The notes below the pieces were generated by a model. It had not been told where the DNA came from, ran no database searches, and was given only the letters and a program-made list of their open reading frames with translations. 64,000 nucleotides of DNA from Streptomyces ortus (lineage in GTDB: Bacteria; Actinomycetota; Actinomycetes; Streptomycetales; Streptomycetaceae): NCBI RefSeq assembly GCF_026341275.1, contig NZ_JAIFZO010000002.1, positions 5,982,118-6,046,117 on the forward strand, given 5' to 3'. Of the stretch, positions 19,639 to 28,735 are shown piece by piece (within the stretch, counting starts at the first letter, position 1; each line of letters starts with the position of its first letter). The translations under genes and the position numbers were made by a program.

Positions 19639-21258
19639 GTGTCCGACAAACCGTCCGAGGCGGCCGAGGCGGCCGAGGCGGCCGAGCCGAGCGGGTCGAC
19701 AATCGAAGAGTCGGTGGAGTCGGGGGAGTCAGCGGGGTCTGCGGGGCCCGCCGGGTCTGCCGGCGGCCCCGCGGTGGAGTCCTGGTTCGCGGACATCCAG
19801 CCGGGCACGCCCGCGCCCGTCCGTACCGCGACTCTCTGGGCCGCACTGGCCACCGGACTGCTCAGCATGCTCCTGCTCGGAGAGGGTCTGGCGCTCAATC
19901 TCCTGCTGGTGGCGATACCGGTCACGCTCGGCGTGTACTTCGCGCCAGGGAGAGCGGGCCGACGGCTACGCCCGTGGACGCTGGTGTGGGGCGGTGGCGG
20001 ACTCGCGCTGTTGATCGTTCCGGCCCTGCGGGACGCCGGCTGGCCGTCGTTCCTCGCCGTCGTCGCCGCTCTGGCGGTGGGCTCGCTCGCCCTGCACGGC
20101 GGCCGTACCTGGACAGGGATGCTGTTCGGCCCGATCGGCCTCTACACCTCGCTGGTCACCGGTCCGGGCTGGGGCTGGCGCGGACTGCGCGAGCGGACCG
20201 GCGGGGCGCGCGGCACCGTGGGCCCGGTGCTGCGCGCGATCGTGGTGGCCGCCGTCCTGCTGGTGGTCTTCGGGGCCCTCTTCGCCGGCGCGGACGCGGC
20301 TTTCGCCGACCTCCTGGCGGACCTCGTACCCGACGCGTCGGTCTCCGGCGGTCCCTGGCACGCACTCCTGTTCGTGATCGGCGTGGTCGGCGCTCTGGCG
20401 GCGGCGCACACGGCTGCGGCACCCGTTCGGTGGGACCGCGTCGCGGTGCCCGCGGGCCGTGCCCGTGGCCGAGTCGAGTGGACGTTGCCCCTGATCGTGC
20501 TCGTCGCGCTCTTCGCGGTCTTCAACGCCGTCCAGCTGGTCGTCCTGCTCGGGGGCTACGACGCCGTCCTGGAGAAGACCGGCCAGACGTACTCCGAGTA
20601 CGCGCGTCAGGGCTTCTGGCAGTTGCTCCTGGTCACGCTCCTCACCCTCCTCGTCATCGTCCTCGCCCTGCGCTGGGCGCCCCGGGGCGACCCGCGCGAC
20701 CGGACGCTGGTACGCGCGGTCCTCGGCACCCTCTGTGCCCTCGCCCTGGTGGTCGTGGCCTCGGCGGTCCGGCGCATGGACATGTACGTGGAGGCGTACG
20801 GGCTGACCCGGCTGAGGATTTCCGTGGTGACCGTCGAACTCTGGCTCGGCCTGGTCATCGTGCTCATCATGGCGGCCGGCGTCCTCGGAGCCCGCTGGCT
20901 GCCGCGCGCCGTGCTGGCCGGCGCCGCCGCGACAGTGCTCGTCTTCGGGATCGTGTCGCCCGACGGGCTGATCGCCGAGACCAACGTGGAGCGGTACGAG
21001 CGGACCGGCACGTTCGACCTCGACTACGCGCGCGGGTTGTCCGCCGACGCCGTACCGGCTCTGGACAAACTTGATGAGCCGCTACGTTCCTGTGCCCTGA
21101 AATCCATCGATGAGGACCTGGGGGAGAATGCCCGTCCCTGGTACGCCACGAGTTGGGGCGAGGCACGCGCCCGGAACATCCTCGACGAGCGGAAGCCGTC
21201 CCCCGAGGCCGACTGGCGGGTGTGCGGCCGCCTGGGCCAGGAACTGGCGTACCGCTGA
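19639..21258 (+). CDS. multi-pass membrane protein, DUF4153/DUF4173 type
   Basis: Product of 539 residues from GTG 19639, just after a GGGAGGGGG ribosome binding site. The first 65 residues are low-complexity (Ala/Glu then Ser/Gly rich). About ten hydrophobic segments follow between roughly 70 and 440, including GLLSMLLLGEGLALNLLLV and LLLVTLLTLLVIVLAL. The stretch YSEYARQGFWQLLLV is typical of DUF4173. A soluble tail of about 100 residues carries ETNVERYERTGTFDLDYARGLS and KSIDEDLGENARPWY. The function of the family is unknown. It is last in its strand run and meets the exporter gene tail to tail. Confidence 0.82.
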   Translation: MSDKPSEAAEAAEAAEPSGSTIEESVESGESAGSAGPAGSAGGPAVESWFADIQPGTPAPVRTATLWAALATGLLSMLLLGEGLALNLLLVAIPVTLGVYFAPGRAGRRLRPWTLVWGGGGLALLIVPALRDAGWPSFLAVVAALAVGSLALHGGRTWTGMLFGPIGLYTSLVTGPGWGWRGLRERTGGARGTVGPVLRAIVVAAVLLVVFGALFAGADAAFADLLADLVPDASVSGGPWHALLFVIGVVGALAAAHTAAAPVRWDRVAVPAGRARGRVEWTLPLIVLVALFAVFNAVQLVVLLGGYDAVLEKTGQTYSEYARQGFWQLLLVTLLTLLVIVLALRWAPRGDPRDRTLVRAVLGTLCALALVVVASAVRRMDMYVEAYGLTRLRISVVTVELWLGLVIVLIMAAGVLGARWLPRAVLAGAAATVLVFGIVSPDGLIAETNVERYERTGTFDLDYARGLSADAVPALDKLDEPLRSCALKSIDEDLGENARPWYATSWGEARARNILDERKPSPEADWRVCGRLGQELAYR

Positions 21259-21385
21259 GGCGGGGCGCGCGGGGCGCGCGGGGCGCGTATCCCGCGCGGA
21301 TCCTTCGTGCACCCCTCACAGTCCTTCGCGCACTCCTCGTGCAGTCCTTCGCGCACTCCTCGCAGTCCTTTGCACCCCTCGTGGC
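21259..21385. repeat. two short tandem repeats after the DUF4173 gene
   Basis: First comes GCGCGGG repeated three times (about 21262-21287), then CAGTCCTTCGCGCACTCCTCG repeated about three times with drift (about 21318-21372). They fill the space before the terminator. They look like slippage-type expansions without coding role. Confidence 0.6.
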
Positions 21386-21434
21386 GCGCCCTCGCTTCTC
21401 TCCGATGCCGCCGCGTCGACCGCGTGGGAACCAA

Positions 21435-21475
21435 GCAGGCCGGTCCGCCGTTTCCAGTACGGCGGCCCGGCCTGC
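21435..21475. terminator. bidirectional terminator between DUF4173 gene and MFS exporter gene
   Basis: Arms 21435-21451 and 21459-21475 pair over 17 bases with one mismatch around a TTCCAGT loop. It sits between two convergent genes. Confidence 0.88.
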
Positions 21476-21500
21476 GCATCGCGTCCGTGACGGCGGTCGG

Positions 21501-23048
21501 TCAGCCCGCCGCGACACCCGCCGTGCCCGACAGCGCCTCCAGGTCGCTCTTGCGGACCCGGATCACCAGTGTGGCGACGGCAAGGGCCAGCACGGCCATG
21601 GCGACAGCCGGGAGGAAGGCCGTGGAGATGCCGTGGGCGAGCACCTCATGACTCCAGGGAGCGGGCAGCTGGTGCGTGGTGGCGAACTCCGCCTTCTGTT
21701 CGGGCGAGGCGTTGGCCATGAAGTCCACGACCTGCTTCTCCGCCTCGTCACGGCTCGCCGTACCGAAGACCGTGGTGAGGATGGAGAGGCCGAGCGAACC
21801 GCCCACCTGCTGCGTCGCGTTGAGCAGCCCCGACGCGGCGCCCGCTTCGTGGGTGGCCACTCCGGAGACCGCGGTCAGGGTCAGCGTCACGAAGTTCAGC
21901 CCCATGCCGAAGCCGAACAGCAGCATCGGACCGAGCACACCGCTGACATAGGAGCTCTCGGGGTCGATGAAGGTCAGCCAGCCGAGTCCGATCACCACGA
22001 GGGTCGAGCCGACCACCATGAACGGTTTGGGGCCGAGCACCGGCAGGAACCGCTGCGACAGCCCCGCACCGGTGACGATCGCGACCGTGATGGGGAGGAA
22101 GGCCAGACCGGCCTCGATCGGCGTGTACCGCAGCACGTTCTGCACGAAGAGAACGATGAAGAAGAACATGCCGAACATCGCCGCGGCCAGGCTCAGCATG
22201 ATCACGTACGTACCCGAGCGGTTGCGGTCGGCGAACATCCGCAGCGGTGTGATCGGTTCCCTGGCCCGGGACTCGACCAGCGCGAAGGCCGCCAGGAGGA
22301 TGACCGCGGTGCCGAAGGACGCGATGGTGAGACTGTCCCGCCAGCCCTCCTCCGCGGCCCGGATGAAGCCGTAGACGAGCGAGGCCATACCGAGGGTCGA
22401 GGTCAGGGCGCCCGCGATGTCGAAGCGCCCTGGGTGCCGCTCGGACTCGCTGATGTAGAGCGGGGTGAGCACCGCGATCAGCACACCGATGGGTACGTTG
22501 ACGAAGAGCACCCAGCGCCAGTCGAGCCATTCGGTGAGCATGCCACCGGCGAGCAGCCCGATCGCGCCACCGCCCGCCGAGACCGCGGCGAACACCCCGA
22601 ACGCCCTGTTGCGCTCGGGCCCTTCGGGGAAAGTCGTCGTGATCAGCGCCAACGACGTGGGGGAGGCGATCGCGCCGCCCACCCCCTGCAGTGCGCGCGC
22701 CGCCAGCAGTTGCCAGGGCTCCTGGGCGAGTCCGCCGAGCAGCGAGGCGACCGTGAAGAGCAGGATGCCGGACATGAAGACCCGGCGTCGCCCGAGGATG
22801 TCACCGGCCCGGCCGCCGAGCAGCAGCAGACCGCCGAACGTGAGTGTGTAGGCGCTGACCACCCAGGTGAGATCCGTGGTGGAGAACTTGAGGGCGCCTT
22901 GAATGTGCGGGAGCGCGATGTTCACAATCGTCGCGTCGAGTACCACCATGAGTTGGCAGGCCGCGATGACGGTGAGCGCGATGCCGGGATGCCCTTCCCG
23001 GCGGGCCGCTCCCGGCTTCTGATCTTTGATCAACGGAGAGGTAGTCAC
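21501..23048 (-). CDS. MFS drug exporter, DHA2 (14-TMS) family
   Basis: Product of 515 residues from GTG 23048, with GGGGGACT upstream; an alternative GTG five codons earlier exists. The first helix has CQLMVVLDATIVNIALP, the DHA2 motif with acidic residue in helix 1. Motif A is GGRAGDILGRRRVF, and motif C-like glycines follow in GGAIGLLAGGMLTEWLDWRWVLFVNVPIG. Fourteen membrane segments are expected. Such exporters expel drugs, dyes or the cell's own antibiotics using the proton gradient. It is divergent from a TetR gene, with two matching operators over the promoter, so it should be induced by whatever ligand the repressor binds. Confidence 0.94.
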   Translation of the reverse strand: MTTSPLIKDQKPGAARREGHPGIALTVIAACQLMVVLDATIVNIALPHIQGALKFSTTDLTWVVSAYTLTFGGLLLLGGRAGDILGRRRVFMSGILLFTVASLLGGLAQEPWQLLAARALQGVGGAIASPTSLALITTTFPEGPERNRAFGVFAAVSAGGGAIGLLAGGMLTEWLDWRWVLFVNVPIGVLIAVLTPLYISESERHPGRFDIAGALTSTLGMASLVYGFIRAAEEGWRDSLTIASFGTAVILLAAFALVESRAREPITPLRMFADRNRSGTYVIMLSLAAAMFGMFFFIVLFVQNVLRYTPIEAGLAFLPITVAIVTGAGLSQRFLPVLGPKPFMVVGSTLVVIGLGWLTFIDPESSYVSGVLGPMLLFGFGMGLNFVTLTLTAVSGVATHEAGAASGLLNATQQVGGSLGLSILTTVFGTASRDEAEKQVVDFMANASPEQKAEFATTHQLPAPWSHEVLAHGISTAFLPAVAMAVLALAVATLVIRVRKSDLEALSGTAGVAAG

Positions 23049-23072
23049 TATTGAGTCCCCCACGAGTGCGTT

Positions 23073-23092
23073 AGTGAACGCTCGCGTTCACT
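23073..23092. promoter_or_regulatory. TetR operator 1
   Basis: Arms AGTGAACGC and GCGTTCACT flank a 2-base centre (TC). It lies 24 bp upstream of the exporter start, so binding would block that promoter. Confidence 0.85.
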
Positions 23093-23121
23093 GTCGCGTC
23101 AAAAGGTAGTGAGTCCCCGAC

Positions 23122-23141
23122 AGTGAACGCAAGCGTTCACT
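23122..23141. promoter_or_regulatory. TetR operator 2
   Basis: The same 9-base arms AGTGAACGC and GCGTTCACT flank a different centre (AA). The centre-to-centre distance to operator 1 is 49 bp. Two identical sites between divergent genes point to autoregulation plus exporter control. Confidence 0.85.
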
Positions 23142-23255
23142 GAACTCGCCGCCGATTGATGTCACTCGCCCGCTCACGGACCCCGGTCCGTACGGCGCGT
23201 ACGTGCAGGTGCCCGAACGTGCGCGTCCCTCGCCCGCTCACATGGAGACAGGCTC

Positions 23256-23879
23256 ATGGTTACTTCGAGTTGGACGGCCGTCCCCGCTCAGGCGGCCTCC
23301 CCGCGCAGACGCGGCGCCGTACTCGAACGCGCGATCCTCGACGCCGCGCTGGAGCAGCTCAGCACGGTCGGCTGGAACGGACTCACGATGGAGGGTGTCG
23401 CGGCAGGCGCCCAGACGGGGAAGGCCGCGGTCTACCGCCGCTGGCCGTCCAAGGAGGACCTCGTCGCGGACGCGCTGCGGGCCGGACTGCCGTCGCTGAT
23501 GAACGTGCCCGATCTGGGAAGCGTGCGGGACGACCTGCTCGAACTGTGCCGCCGGGCGCGCGAGGCGATGTTCTCGCGCCCCGGCTTCGCGCTGCGCTCG
23601 GTGATTCACGAATGTGACTCGTCGCAGGCGCAGCGTTTCCATGACGTGATCCTGTCGGGGGTCGTGGAGCCGACGATCCGCCTGCTCGGCGAGGTCGTCG
23701 ACCGTGGGATCCAGCGGGGGGAGGTCCGCCCGGACGCGGCCAACTCCTATGTCCTCGACGCCATTCCGGCGATGATGATGTACCGATCCAAGGTGTGCGC
23801 GAGCGAATGGCACGAGCGGGACATCGAGGAGATGATCGACCAGCTCATGGTCCCGCTGCTGCGCCCGGAAGGTGCCTGA
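23256..23879 (+). CDS. TetR-family repressor of the divergent exporter
   Basis: Product of 207 residues from ATG 23256. The N-terminal helix-turn-helix spans about 20-70 ([41 protein letters not shown] has the usual TetR layout, with recognition helix near KAAVYRRW). The C-terminal ligand domain (about 80-205) resembles the TetR_C subgroup seen with DHA2 exporters. It probably binds the paired palindromes in the intergenic region and releases them on contact with a drug-like ligand. The ligand is unknown. rnhB follows 95 bp downstream. Confidence 0.92.
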   Translation: MVTSSWTAVPAQAASPRRRGAVLERAILDAALEQLSTVGWNGLTMEGVAAGAQTGKAAVYRRWPSKEDLVADALRAGLPSLMNVPDLGSVRDDLLELCRRAREAMFSRPGFALRSVIHECDSSQAQRFHDVILSGVVEPTIRLLGEVVDRGIQRGEVRPDAANSYVLDAIPAMMMYRSKVCASEWHERDIEEMIDQLMVPLLRPEGA

Positions 23880-23974
23880 CCGGGCTTCCGCTGTCGCTCC
23901 GGGCGGAGGTGCGCGGGGCGCTCGTGGGAACCGGGTGTCGGGTGGGGTCGCGGGCGGCGTACGCTGAGCGTGTC

Positions 23975-24676
23975 ATGCCGTACGAACCACCGACCCACGC
24001 CGTCGAGCGCTCCCTGCGCGCCACGACCGGAGCCAAGGTCATCGCCGGTGTCGACGAGGTGGGGCGCGGCGCCTGGGCCGGCCCGGTCACCGTCTGCGCG
24101 GCGGTCACGGGCCTGCGTCGCCCGCCCGAAGGCCTCACCGACTCCAAGCTCCTCACCGTCAAGAGGCGCACAGCGCTCGCCGGGATACTGGCGGAGTGGG
24201 TGACGTCGTACGCCCTCGGGCATGCTTCTCCGGAGGAGATCGACCAGCTGGGGATGACGGCCGCACAGCGGCTGGCCGCCTGCCGCGCCCTCGAAGCGCT
24301 GCCGGTACGTCCCGACGCTGTCATTCTCGACGGGAAACACGACTACCTGGGCCTCCCATGGCGGGTCCGCACGGTGATCAAGGGCGACCAGTCCTGCGTC
24401 TCCGTAGCGGCGGCCTCGGTGCTCGCGAAGGTCCAGCGCGACAAAATGATGGCCGAACTGGGTGTCGACCATGCAGACTTCGGTTTTGCGGCCAACGCCG
24501 GGTATCCGTCACCGGTTCACCGGGCCGCACTGGAGATGCGGGGCCCCACCCCGTACCACCGGCTGTCGTGGGCGTATCTTGATGCGCTGCCCCAGTGGCG
24601 GCACCTCAAGAAGGTCCGCAGTTGGGCGGATGAAACCGTTCCGGAGATCGAAGGGCAACTCGGCTTCGACTTCTGA
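23975..24676 (+). CDS. rnhB: Ribonuclease HII
   Basis: Product of 233 residues from ATG 23975; the open frame extends upstream but overlaps tetR and is not conserved. It cuts RNA in RNA-DNA hybrids, including single misincorporated ribonucleotides. The active-site acidic residues are Asp27 and Glu28 in [14 protein letters not shown], the Asp of [10 protein letters not shown], and the Asp of [10 protein letters not shown]. The C-terminus carries PTPYHRLSW, typical of the family. A TACGCT hexamer nine bases before the ATG is a possible -10, giving a nearly leaderless message. Confidence 0.96.
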   Translation: MPYEPPTHAVERSLRATTGAKVIAGVDEVGRGAWAGPVTVCAAVTGLRRPPEGLTDSKLLTVKRRTALAGILAEWVTSYALGHASPEEIDQLGMTAAQRLAACRALEALPVRPDAVILDGKHDYLGLPWRVRTVIKGDQSCVSVAAASVLAKVQRDKMMAELGVDHADFGFAANAGYPSPVHRAALEMRGPTPYHRLSWAYLDALPQWRHLKKVRSWADETVPEIEGQLGFDF

Positions 24677-24744
24677 CAGTTCCGTTCGCACTCATGTGCC
24701 ACCCGCTTGCGCGGGTCGCACCGGCGTTTGATAAAAATCAGCTC

Positions 24745-25374
24745 ATGCCTCTCATTCCCGAGGAGCCTCAGATTCACGAGAGTGCCCAGGGTCCCCGCGT
24801 CAGTCCGGCCACCGGCCGGACCGCGCCGACCCCCCGCCCCGTACCCGGCCCCCGTCCCGCGGCACCGCCGCGTCCAGGCCGTCCGGGTCCTGTCCGGCCG
24901 ATGCCGCCTGCGCAACGCACGCCGCGCGACACGGCCGTGGCCAAGCCGGGGCCTGCCGCTCCGGCGGCCCCACCCGCAGCCTCGTCCCCGACGATCCAGC
25001 TGATCCCGGCCTCGGCCGAGGGCGCGCTGGACGCCGCCGAGGAAGCGGTCGACCTGCTCCTTGACTCGGGCAGGGCCCCCGGTGAGGTGCTGGTGGTCAC
25101 CACCGGCGAACCCCACCCGTGGGCCGCGCACGAGCTCTCCTTCGGCGAGGCCGCGTACTGGGCCCAGCACGACGCGGGAGACGACGTGTTCTACGCCGAC
25201 GCCTCCGCTGTCGGTCGTGCCGCGTCCCGGCCCGTGGTCGTTGTCGCCGTCAATGGCGGGCCCGACGCCACCGCTGCCACCGCGCTGCCGCTGGCCCTCG
25301 GCCGAGCCGGCGCCCTGCTGATCGTCTGCGGAGACCCGCAGCAGATCAACTCGGTGCTGGGCACGAGGGTCTGA
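24745..25374 (+). CDS. unknown protein with proline-rich N-terminus and a helicase-like GDPQQ motif
   Basis: Product of 209 residues from ATG 24745, which begins MPLIPEEPQIHE; an earlier ATG at 24694 is possible but less likely. Residues 25-85 are rich in Pro, Arg and Ala and probably disordered. The rest is a compact alpha/beta domain: TIQLIPASAEGALDAAEEAVDLLLDSG, VLVVTTGEPHPWAAHELS, then RPVVVVAVNGG and LLIVCGDPQQINSVLG. The last motif resembles the GDxxQ motif III of superfamily 1 helicases, but no Walker A is present, so this is not a working helicase alone. It is 68 bp after rnhB. Function unknown. Confidence 0.75.
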   Translation: MPLIPEEPQIHESAQGPRVSPATGRTAPTPRPVPGPRPAAPPRPGRPGPVRPMPPAQRTPRDTAVAKPGPAAPAAPPAASSPTIQLIPASAEGALDAAEEAVDLLLDSGRAPGEVLVVTTGEPHPWAAHELSFGEAAYWAQHDAGDDVFYADASAVGRAASRPVVVVAVNGGPDATAATALPLALGRAGALLIVCGDPQQINSVLGTRV

Positions 25375-25403
25375 GAACTCCCGCTCTTCCAGGGGTTTCA
25401 CAC

Positions 25404-25440
25404 GGCTCGGATGCCACCGCGGTGGCATCCGCTCGGAGCC
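25404..25440. terminator. terminator palindrome between two convergent unknown genes
   Basis: A perfect 22-base palindrome (arms GGATGCCACCG and CGGTGGCATCC) at 25409-25430 is flanked by a short outer stem, GGCTC with GAGCC. It sits between genes that face each other. Confidence 0.8.
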
Positions 25441-25592
25441 TGCGGAGCATGCACAGAGGACGGTCCGACGTGTGCCGGTACGGGGGACGTGCCGGCGTGA
25501 CGCCACCGGTGTGACGTCTGTGACGTCATCAGAGTGGCTGTCGCGTTCGGTCGTGCCGGTGCCGGTGCCGACGGCCGAAGCCGGCCGTCGGC

Positions 25593-26219
25593 TCAGCGCG
25601 CGGCCGCGCGGCGCAGGACCTCCGAAGCGGATCCACCGGTGCGCGGCTGTATGGACTCGGCCGCCGCGAGCGACTCCAGGGACTCCGGCGGTGAGTCCGC
25701 GTTGGGCCGACGGCCGCCGCGTCCCTCACCGAGTACCTGCCAGCCGTCACGCGTCAGCGTGATGTACGCCCCGCAGCGCAGCCCGTGCAACGTGCAGGCG
25801 TCGCGCAGCCCCCACATCCAGGCCCCGTCCTCCTCCGTCCACCGGGCGTCGCCGTCACGGCAGTAGAGCAGCACGGCGGTACGCACCGGGGTGCGGCGCC
25901 GCAGGTCGTGCGGGATGACCCGGCGCAACTGCGCGAGCAGCGCGTTGCGGAACATCCAGCCGTCCGCCGGAGCCGGCCGCCTGACGAAGGACGCGCTCGC
26001 GCTCAGCCGCTCGTCGGGATCGAGCACCGCCAGGATCGCGGTCGTGGGGCCGGGCCGATGTCGGGAGTGCAGCCCGCTGACGACCTCCCGGGGATCACGC
26101 AGTAGCGGAATCCCCGCAGCGGCCCATTCGGCGGGTTCGAGCATCCGGGTCAGTGGGTGGGCGGAAGTGGCGGCCGTCGACATCGATGCCGCCGAGGACG
26201 GAGCGAATCCGAAGGTCAC
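25593..26219 (-). CDS. conserved protein of unknown function downstream of recQ-like gene
   Basis: Product of 208 residues if it starts at GTG 26219 (GGGAGG only three bases away, spacing short); ATG 26183 would give 196. No known catalytic motif is visible. The protein is soluble and has LTRMLEPAEWAAAGIPLLRDPREVVSGLHSRH with a cluster of basic residues, then TTAILAVLDPDERLSASASF, a middle MFRNALLAQLRRVIPHDLRRR, and a Trp-rich EEDGAWMWGLRDACTLHGLRCGAYITLT. A role with the helicase upstream is possible but not shown. The gap of 221 bp to recQ leaves room for a separate promoter (a TATAAG hexamer is present near 26410). Confidence 0.7.
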   Translation of the reverse strand: MTFGFAPSSAASMSTAATSAHPLTRMLEPAEWAAAGIPLLRDPREVVSGLHSRHRPGPTTAILAVLDPDERLSASASFVRRPAPADGWMFRNALLAQLRRVIPHDLRRRTPVRTAVLLYCRDGDARWTEEDGAWMWGLRDACTLHGLRCGAYITLTRDGWQVLGEGRGGRRPNADSPPESLESLAAAESIQPRTGGSASEVLRRAAAR

Positions 26220-26440
26220 GGTCCTCCCTTCGGCTACGCGCCCACACAGCGGGCGAGGTCGGACTGGGGGAGCGCGCCGCGGCACAGCCCGAACGGGCGG
26301 CCTCAGGAGGCCACGCGGGGCGCGAGGCCAATTCTTCCTGTCGAACTTGGTTGCGGCAACGAGCAATTGGGGCCACCGACCGTTATCTGGTGATCCGCTG
26401 CTTATATCCCTGCTCGGTATTTACCACCGCACCGCAGGAA

Positions 26441-28603
26441 TCAACCTTGCACAGCGAGTACCAGCGGCAACACCCCCTGAGCGCCGGCCCGCCGCAGCAT
26501 GCGCGCGGCCACCGCGAGCGTCCAGCCGGTGTCGGTCGAGTCGTCCACGAGCAGGACGGTCCCATCGGCTCCGGCGAGCGCCTCGGCCAGCGGAGGCGGC
26601 ACCACCAGCGCGCCGTCCAAAGCCTTGAGCCGCTGTGCGCTGTTGCTCCTGGAGACCTGTGCGGCGTCGGCTCCCGGGGCGTACTCGATGGAACCCAGCA
26701 GAGGCAGGCGGCCGACCTCGGCGATCCGCGCGCCCAGCGACCGGACGAGGTGCGGCCGGCGCTGCGACGCCATGGTGACGACGCCGACCGGGCGCGCCAC
26801 GGCGCCGGAACCGCCCGAGGCCCAACCGCCCGGTCCCTTGGCCCAGTCGGCCAGGACGCCGACCACGGCCTGCGCCACATCGTCCGGGACAGGTCCGTCC
26901 GGGGCCTGGGGGCCGAGCAGCGGTCGCAGTCGGTTCCCCCAGCCGATGTCCGAAAGCCTCCCCAGCGCCCGTCCGGTGGCGGCCTGCTCCCCGGCCGGGA
27001 TGCGTCCCTTCAGGTCGACGCCCACGGCGGGCAGGCCCGTGGGCCACATCTTCCTGGGGTCCACCTCGATACCCGCGCGGCCGAGCTCGCCACGTGCCGA
27101 GTCCAGTGCGGACGAGGACACGGCGTCGGTGAACCGCGGCTTCGTGCAGGTGTCACAGCGGCCGCACGGGGCGGCCCCCTCGTCGTCCAGCTGCCGGCGC
27201 AGGAACTCCATCCGGCAGCCCGTCGTCGTCACGTAGTCACGCATGGCCTGCTGCTCGGCCGCGCGCTGCTTGGCCACCCACGCGTAGCGCTCGGTGTCGT
27301 ACGTCCAGGGGGTGCCCGTGGAGATCCAGCCGCCCTTGACGCGCTTCACGGCGCCGTCCACGTCCAGGACCTTGAGCATCGTTTCGAGCCGTGACCGGCG
27401 CAGCTCCACCAGCGGTTCGAGCGCGGGGAGCGACAGCGGGCGGCCCGCCTGGCCGAGAACATCCAGGGTGCGCCTGACCTGCTCCTCCGGAGGGAAGGCG
27501 ATCGATGCGAAGTACTGCCAGATCGCCTGGTCCTCCTTGCCGGGCAGGAGCAGCACCTCGGCGTGCTCGACCCCACGGCCCGCACGGCCCACCTGCTGGT
27601 AGTAGGCGATGGGTGAGGACGGCGAACCCAGGTGCACCACGAAGCCGAGGTCGGGCTTGTCGAAGCCCATGCCCAGCGCCGAGGTGGCGACAAGGGCCTT
27701 GACGCGGTTGGCGAGCAGGTCCTCCTCGGCCTGCTGGCGCTCCGCGTTCTCCGTCTTCCCCGTGTACGAGGCCACGGTGTGCCCGGCCTGCCGGAGGAAG
27801 GCGGTGACCTCCTCGGCGGCGGCCACGGTGAGCGTGTAGATGATCCCGGAGCCCGGCAGATCGACCAGGTGCTCGGCGAGCCAGGCCATCCGGTGGGCGG
27901 CGTCCGGCAACTGCAGCACGTTCAGGCTCAGGCTCTCGCGGTCCAGCGGGCCCCGCAGGACGAGGGCGTCGGTGCTTCCGCCGGTGCCCAGTTGCTCGGC
28001 GACGTCGGCGGTCACACGCGCGTTGGCCGTGGCAGTGGTCGCGAGGACCGGGACGCCCGCGGGAAGGTCGGCGAGCATCGTGCGCAGGCGGCGGTAGTCC
28101 GGCCGGAAGTCGTGGCCCCAGTCGGAGATGCAGTGCGCCTCGTCCACCACGAGGAGACCTGTCGCAGCCGCCAGTCTGGGCAGCACCTGGTCCCGGAAGT
28201 CCGGGTTGTTGAGCCGCTCCGGGCTCACCAGCAGGACGTCGACCTCACCCTCGGCGACCTCGTCCTGGATCGTGTCCCACTCCTCCGAATTGGACGAGTT
28301 GATGGTCCGCGCCCGGATGCCGGCGCGGGCGGCTGCCTCGACCTGGTTGCGCATGAGCGCGAGGAGCGGGGAGACGATCACGGTGGGACCGGCCCCTTGC
28401 CCGCGCAGCAGCGCGGTCGCGACGAAGTACACGGCCGACTTGCCCCAGCCGGTGCGCTGTACGACCAGGGCCCTGCGCTTGTCGGCCGCGAGGGCCTCGA
28501 TGGCGCGCCACTGGTCCTCGCGCAGCCGGGCGTCGCCTCCCGGCGCGCCGACGAGGCGGGCGAGGACGGTGTCGGCCGCTGTGCGCAGCTCTTCGTTGCT
28601 CAT
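26441..28603 (-). CDS. RecQ-family DNA helicase fused to a phosphoribosyltransferase-like domain
   Basis: Product of 720 residues from ATG 28603. The helicase core has [34 protein letters not shown] (Walker A), [22 protein letters not shown] (DEAH box II), TTATANARV (III) and [15 protein letters not shown] (VI). A zinc-binding cysteine set follows (CRMEFLRRQ to CGRCDTC). The last 170 residues are not an HRDC domain. They resemble a type I phosphoribosyltransferase: [41 protein letters not shown], and the PRPP-binding loop [13 protein letters not shown] near residue 690. RecQ unwinds DNA 3' to 5' in repair. The role of the PRT domain is unknown. It is divergent from the DUF4192 gene. Confidence 0.93.
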   Translation of the reverse strand: MSNEELRTAADTVLARLVGAPGGDARLREDQWRAIEALAADKRRALVVQRTGWGKSAVYFVATALLRGQGAGPTVIVSPLLALMRNQVEAAARAGIRARTINSSNSEEWDTIQDEVAEGEVDVLLVSPERLNNPDFRDQVLPRLAAATGLLVVDEAHCISDWGHDFRPDYRRLRTMLADLPAGVPVLATTATANARVTADVAEQLGTGGSTDALVLRGPLDRESLSLNVLQLPDAAHRMAWLAEHLVDLPGSGIIYTLTVAAAEEVTAFLRQAGHTVASYTGKTENAERQQAEEDLLANRVKALVATSALGMGFDKPDLGFVVHLGSPSSPIAYYQQVGRAGRGVEHAEVLLLPGKEDQAIWQYFASIAFPPEEQVRRTLDVLGQAGRPLSLPALEPLVELRRSRLETMLKVLDVDGAVKRVKGGWISTGTPWTYDTERYAWVAKQRAAEQQAMRDYVTTTGCRMEFLRRQLDDEGAAPCGRCDTCTKPRFTDAVSSSALDSARGELGRAGIEVDPRKMWPTGLPAVGVDLKGRIPAGEQAATGRALGRLSDIGWGNRLRPLLGPQAPDGPVPDDVAQAVVGVLADWAKGPGGWASGGSGAVARPVGVVTMASQRRPHLVRSLGARIAEVGRLPLLGSIEYAPGADAAQVSRSNSAQRLKALDGALVVPPPLAEALAGADGTVLLVDDSTDTGWTLAVAARMLRRAGAQGVLPLVLAVQG

Positions 28604-28653
28604 GGCCCCATGCAACCCGATGGGTCGGACATCGCGCGAATGAGCCGGTCAGC

Positions 28654-28662
28654 TGTGGACAA
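28654..28662 (-). promoter_or_regulatory. DnaA box match
   Basis: On the minus strand this reads TTGTCCACA, the preferred Streptomyces DnaA box. It lies between the divergent recQ-like and DUF4192 genes. Chance occurrence of a single 9-mer cannot be excluded, but a second box is 24 bp away. Confidence 0.55.
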
Positions 28663-28686
28663 CTTCTGACGTGGCCATGGTCGTGG

Positions 28687-28695
28687 TTATCCACA
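28687..28695 (+). promoter_or_regulatory. DnaA box match inside a GGTTAT-N8-ATAACC inverted repeat
   Basis: TTATCCACA is a perfect general bacterial DnaA box. It overlaps a 6-base inverted repeat (28685-28690 with 28699-28704), so it might instead be part of a repressor site. Confidence 0.5.
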
Positions 28696-28735
28696 GGTAT
28701 AACCAGAATCCCGGGTTTCGCGGGATGGTCACGGC

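Noticed and set aside
21259-21385. CRISPR-like array
   Set aside because: Units are contiguous without unique spacers and no cas gene is near.
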